Source: Kmv34 sp964524965 (GTDB taxonomy: Bacteria > Aerophobota > Aerophobia > Aerophobales > B3-G15). From it: a stretch of DNA of 9,220 bases. The position numbers were made by a program, and so were the translations under genes. The DNA lies in contig CAZGDY010000070.1 of NCBI GenBank assembly GCA_964524965.1, positions 1 through 9,220 on the forward strand. The letters are read 5' to 3'. Below the pieces are notes generated by a model. That model made no database searches and was not told where the DNA came from. It saw only the letters and a program-made list of their open reading frames with translations. Position 1 is the first letter of the stretch. Each line of letters begins with the position of its first letter. Shown here one piece after another: positions 6,175 to 9,220 of this stretch.

Positions 6175-8209
6175 TATACTTCTTATTACGTATGAGGAAA
6201 AGAAAAAAAAATTTTTGAATCATCTTTTAGGATCTGAGTATTTTATTCTCATGTGCGATAAAGAGCAGAAAATTGATAGTCTTGTTCCTCTGGTAGACCT
6301 GGCAATTGTTGACTTTTCCTCTCTAGGATGGAAAAGTTTAGATATCGTCTCTGCAGTAAGACAATGCAACAGCTCAGTAATGATTATGGGTTTAGGAAGA
6401 GAGGTGAACAAAGAAATAGTCCAAGCAGCACGGGAAAAAGGACTTGTTGAGTATATAGATGTAGACAAAGATATTACTTTTCTTCCTGCAATGATAAGGG
6501 AAAAAATGGAAAAGAAAATGCTAATTTCCAGAATAAAAGGAGAGGAACTTTCTAAAGAAGCATCTCGCTCCTTTTTATCAGATAAAGAAGAAATAACTTT
6601 TTCTCTGGAAGAAGGAAAGTTTTTAGAGGAAATGTCGCGTTTTTTAATCCATGGGTACAACTTAAACGAGCTTCTGCAATTTTTTCTGGGGCTTTTAAGT
6701 AAAATGATGGGAATAACCCGTCTTTGTATTCTTTTAAAAGATAAGATAAAAAATACTTACAAAATAAGAGCTTGCTTGGGATTAACCGAAGAAATAAAAG
6801 AACACACCCAACTTCATCCCAAGCGGGGACTAGCCGGATTTCTTGCTAAAGAAGGAACGGTAATAACCAGAGAGATCTTCCCCTACACTGATATTAGAAC
6901 TACCTACGAAATAAAACAAGATATGAAACTTATCCGATCCAATGTCGCTGTCCCTCTTTCTCCTCAGGGAAAACTAATAGGAATACTTGGTCTTGGGCCA
7001 AAAATCACTGGGGACAAGATGTCTTCAAGAGAAATTAAACAAGTCTTTTTATTCTGCAATCAAGTTGGGCTTGCCATACAAAATCTTTTGTTCTATGAAG
7101 AAATGCGTTGCCAGAAAAAGTACATTGAGGATGTTCTTGAAAATGCTACAAGCGGTGTGATAAGTATAAATGTTGAACAAAAAATTACAACCTGCAATCC
7201 CCGGGCTCAAAAAATATTAAACCTTGATAAATCTCCTGATTTGAGGGGTAAAGATATAAGAAAGCTCCCTTCACCTTTGGGTGATCTTTTATTTGAAACC
7301 CTTACTCAAGGAACCTCGCATGAAAGAAAAGAGATTTATATTCCAGCTATAAAACACTGGCTGGGCATAAGTACCAGTCAAATGAAAAACATCAAAGATG
7401 AGGTTATGGGAGGTATGATGATATTTACAGACCTTACCCCCATTAAATATTTAGAAGAAGAGAGAAAAAAAACACAAAAAAGAAATTTCCTTGCTCAAGT
7501 AGCCATTTGTCTTTCTCAAGAATTAAGAAATAGCTTAGTCCCTATTAAATCCTTAGCTGAGCTTTTGCCCTCAATGTATCTGGATGAAGAATTTCAAAAA
7601 AAATTATTTTCTGTTGTAACCCAAGAAATTAACCGAATAGATAATCTTATTGAACGCCTGGTATTTTTCAGTCAACCTCTACATCTTGATAAAGTCGCCG
7701 AATCATTGCCAAATTTAATCACCGAGACTTTAGAAAAGATAAAAAATAAGACATCCAGCAATAGAAAGATTCAATTAAATACCACTTGCGAGAAAGAAGA
7801 TCTATTGGTTTATGTAGATAAAAAAGCTATAATAAAAGCTTTAGAACATGTTTTGAATAATAGTATTGAGGCTGTAAGAGAAACCATAATAAAAATAGAT
7901 GTTCGATGCCAAACTACAGATAAATTGCCTGAATTTACTTCACCCAAGATGCAAAAAAAAATAGCCTCTCTAAAACCCGCTGAATATATAAAAATCGAAA
8001 TTAAGGATAATGGTCCCGGTTTATCAGGAGAAAATGTAGATAATATATTTGACCCTTTCTTCACCACCAAAAACAGAGGAATAGGTTTAGGATTGACTAT
8101 TTCACAAGGGATTATCGAAGAGCACGGAGGTAGTATAGTTCCCATTAGTGAACGTGGGAAAGGTACTTCTATAATAATTTACCTCCCCCGTTATAGACCT
8201 CCCTTTTAA
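6167..8209 (+). CDS. Soluble histidine-kinase-like protein lacking the H-box histidine (predicted pseudokinase): degenerate REC, GAF, PAS, HisKA-like, HATPase
   Basis: A 680-residue cytoplasmic protein with no membrane helix. Residues ~1-115 resemble a receiver: D49 in LAIVDFSSLG sits where the phospho-acceptor lies, but the acidic pair after strand 1 reads TYEE (8-11), and the KP motif is replaced (V99, D100 after YID), so it is degenerate. GAF (~160-312) and PAS (~318-428) follow. The DHp helix reads LSQELRNSLVPIK (449-461): Q451 stands where the upstream kinase has its histidine, and N-P is N-S. ATP boxes are retained: N564/N565 (HVLNNSIEAV), DNGPG (614-618), FDPFFTTK (628-635) and GIGLGL (638-643). 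An extra polar segment (~580-606) precedes G1. Clear paralogy to the preceding gene runs from the PAS to the DHp domain (LPSPL, DEEF, TQEI.RIDNLI). The start is ATG 6167, inside the previous stop (ATGACTAA), with GGGAG at 6158-6162; an in-frame TTG at 6146 would add 7 residues. Likely an allosteric or heterodimer partner of the first kinase (inference). Confidence 0.93.
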   Translation: MTNILLITYEEKKKKFLNHLLGSEYFILMCDKEQKIDSLVPLVDLAIVDFSSLGWKSLDIVSAVRQCNSSVMIMGLGREVNKEIVQAAREKGLVEYIDVDKDITFLPAMIREKMEKKMLISRIKGEELSKEASRSFLSDKEEITFSLEEGKFLEEMSRFLIHGYNLNELLQFFLGLLSKMMGITRLCILLKDKIKNTYKIRACLGLTEEIKEHTQLHPKRGLAGFLAKEGTVITREIFPYTDIRTTYEIKQDMKLIRSNVAVPLSPQGKLIGILGLGPKITGDKMSSREIKQVFLFCNQVGLAIQNLLFYEEMRCQKKYIEDVLENATSGVISINVEQKITTCNPRAQKILNLDKSPDLRGKDIRKLPSPLGDLLFETLTQGTSHERKEIYIPAIKHWLGISTSQMKNIKDEVMGGMMIFTDLTPIKYLEEERKKTQKRNFLAQVAICLSQELRNSLVPIKSLAELLPSMYLDEEFQKKLFSVVTQEINRIDNLIERLVFFSQPLHLDKVAESLPNLITETLEKIKNKTSSNRKIQLNTTCEKEDLLVYVDKKAIIKALEHVLNNSIEAVRETIIKIDVRCQTTDKLPEFTSPKMQKKIASLKPAEYIKIEIKDNGPGLSGENVDNIFDPFFTTKNRGIGLGLTISQGIIEEHGGSIVPISERGKGTSIIIYLPRYRPPF

Positions 8210-8216
8210 AATAAAA

Positions 8217-8221
8217 AGGAG
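8217..8221 (+). promoter_or_regulatory. Strong Shine-Dalgarno site that selects the TTG start at 8230
   Basis: AAAAAGGAGA contains a near-perfect AGGAG core with 8 nt to TTG at 8230. No ATG or GTG sits at a suitable distance in this frame before the receiver's first strand. The next in-frame methionine (M21) would remove the D12/D13 acidic pocket, so the TTG is the likely start. Confidence 0.85.
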
Positions 8222-8229
8222 ACTTAGAA

Positions 8230-9220
8230 TTGAGAGATAAACAGACAATAGTGTTTGTAGTGGATGATGAAAAAAGCGTACAGGAATCAATGAGAATGAT
8301 TCTGAAAGATAAATATCAAGTATTTACTTTTAATCGCCCAGAAGAGGCTTTGTCTAACCTTCTTCTGGAGCCTGACCTTATCTTTACGGATATAAGAATG
8401 TTCTCTATGAATGGTCTTGAATTCTTGGAAAAGGTAAAAAAAATAAAACCTCAAGTAGAAGTTGTTATGATAACTGCTTATCCAGATTTTTCCTCCAGTT
8501 TGCAGGCTCTTCGGGCTGGAGCTTTTGATTATATTATTAAGCCTTTCGGCAAAGATAATGTACTGGAGGCTACCAATAAAGCTCTCCAAAAAAGAAATCA
8601 AGTCATCGAAAGCACCAAAATGGTACAAGACCTGCGCAAAGCCATTGATATTAACTATGAAGCTACTACTAAAGCCCTTGTTTTAACTGTAGATGCTAAA
8701 GATTCTTACACTGCTGAGCATTCCCGAAGGACCTCAGAACTTTTGGTAAAACTTGGAAAAAGAATTGGTATTTCTCCTTCAAAAATAACCCTTTACAAAC
8801 GCGCAGCAGAACTTCATGACATTGGTAAAATTGGTATTGAGGAAAATATTTTAAGAAAAAAAGAGCCTCTTGCTCGCTTTGAACTTGATAAAATAAAACA
8901 ACATCCTCTTATTGGCTACCAGATCCTTCACCCCGCTACCTTCCTTGGAGAAGGATTGGATATTGTGTTATATCACCACGAAAGGTATGATGGTAAAGGG
9001 TATCTAAAGGGAATTAAAGGAAAAGAAATTCCTTTTTCGGCAAGATTTTTTACGGTAATAGATGCCTATGATGCAATAACTACTGAAAGGTGCTATCGAA
9101 ATAAATTATCGCCTAAAGAAGCTATCAAAGAAATAATAAAGGCAAAAAACAAACAGTTCGACCCTTACCTAATAGACCTTCTTATCCCCCATTTTTTAAA
9201 ATTTGAAAAAGAGGGTTATC
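8230..9220 (+). CDS. Response regulator with REC and HD-GYP-type (GYL variant) phosphodiesterase domain, 3' end cut by window
   Basis: The first 330 residues of an RpfG-like regulator; family length suggests only a short tail is missing. The receiver (~5-120) is complete: VVDDE with D12/D13, phospho-acceptor D54 (FTDIRM), T82 (MITAY) and K104 (IIKPF). A linker helix leads to the HD-GYP domain (~145-330): YTAEHSRRTSE (160-170), HD pair H196/D197 in LHDIGKIG, H225 (KQHP), H249/H250 (YHHERYDGKGY) and D278/D281 (VIDAYDAIT). HD-GYP proteins typically hydrolyse cyclic-di-GMP to pGpG or GMP at a two- or three-metal centre, and those ligands are present. The odd point is L259: the motif is GYL rather than GYP. 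RCYR also replaces the common RPYR (287-290). Initiation is at TTG 8230 from a strong AGGAG site. Placed 20 nt after the pseudokinase gene, it is the natural output of the two kinases. Catalytic activity is likely but not certain because of the GYL change. Confidence 0.93.
   Translation, partial: MRDKQTIVFVVDDEKSVQESMRMILKDKYQVFTFNRPEEALSNLLLEPDLIFTDIRMFSMNGLEFLEKVKKIKPQVEVVMITAYPDFSSSLQALRAGAFDYIIKPFGKDNVLEATNKALQKRNQVIESTKMVQDLRKAIDINYEATTKALVLTVDAKDSYTAEHSRRTSELLVKLGKRIGISPSKITLYKRAAELHDIGKIGIEENILRKKEPLARFELDKIKQHPLIGYQILHPATFLGEGLDIVLYHHERYDGKGYLKGIKGKEIPFSARFFTVIDAYDAITTERCYRNKLSPKEAIKEIIKAKNKQFDPYLIDLLIPHFLKFEKEGY

Noticed and set aside
6220..6660. A 146-residue minus-strand open frame over the pseudokinase N-terminus.
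   Set aside because: It is a shadow of the coding strand, with composition typical of antisense frames and no initiation signal.
8287..8628. A 113-residue minus-strand open frame inside the receiver region of the regulator gene.
   Set aside because: The plus-strand frame carries a complete receiver with all catalytic residues, so the antisense frame is incidental.

Overview
The window comes from an AT-rich bacterial chromosome. Codons such as ATA, AGA and AAA and A-runs are frequent, Shine-Dalgarno sites are purine-rich, and TTG and GTG starts are used. The gene set (PheT, a FabF-type condensing enzyme, NtrB-like histidine kinases, an HD-GYP response regulator) is bacterial. I see nothing that fixes the phylum; an uncultured low-GC lineage is plausible but is inference. 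I see no transposase, tRNA, rRNA, CRISPR array or prophage gene.

Layout: positions 1-1598 hold the N-terminal two thirds of pheT (phenylalanyl-tRNA synthetase beta chain) on the minus strand, cut by the window edge. A 440-bp divergent intergenic region (1599-2038) follows. It carries a good sigma70-type promoter for each side, both with a TTGACA -35 box and a 16-bp spacer; the rightward one is an exact TTGACA/TATAAT match. From 2039 to the right edge everything is on the plus strand and very tightly packed (gaps of 7, 4, -8 and 20 nt), so it reads as one operon. In order it encodes: a small membrane-anchored coiled-coil protein; a FabF-like 3-oxoacyl-ACP synthase with an intact Cys-His-His triad; a polytopic membrane histidine kinase (7TM-type sensor, two more helices, GAF, PAS, HisKA, HATPase); a second, soluble kinase-like protein with the same GAF-PAS-HisKA-HATPase order; and a REC-HD-GYP response regulator that lacks only its last residues.

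The most unusual part is the signalling module. The second kinase looks like a tandem duplicate of the first. Its 7TM sensor is replaced by a degenerate receiver-like domain, and its H-box histidine is replaced by glutamine (Q451), while its ATP-binding boxes are intact. It is therefore predicted to be unable to autophosphorylate on itself but may bind ATP and partner with the first kinase. The output protein has a complete receiver (D12/D13, D54, T82, K104) and a complete HD metal-site set, but its GYP motif reads GYL. The working model, which is inference, is that a membrane kinase and a pseudokinase partner together set the phosphorylation of a cyclic-di-GMP phosphodiesterase-type regulator. 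They would be co-expressed with a fatty-acid or polyketide-type condensing enzyme whose link to the signal is unknown.
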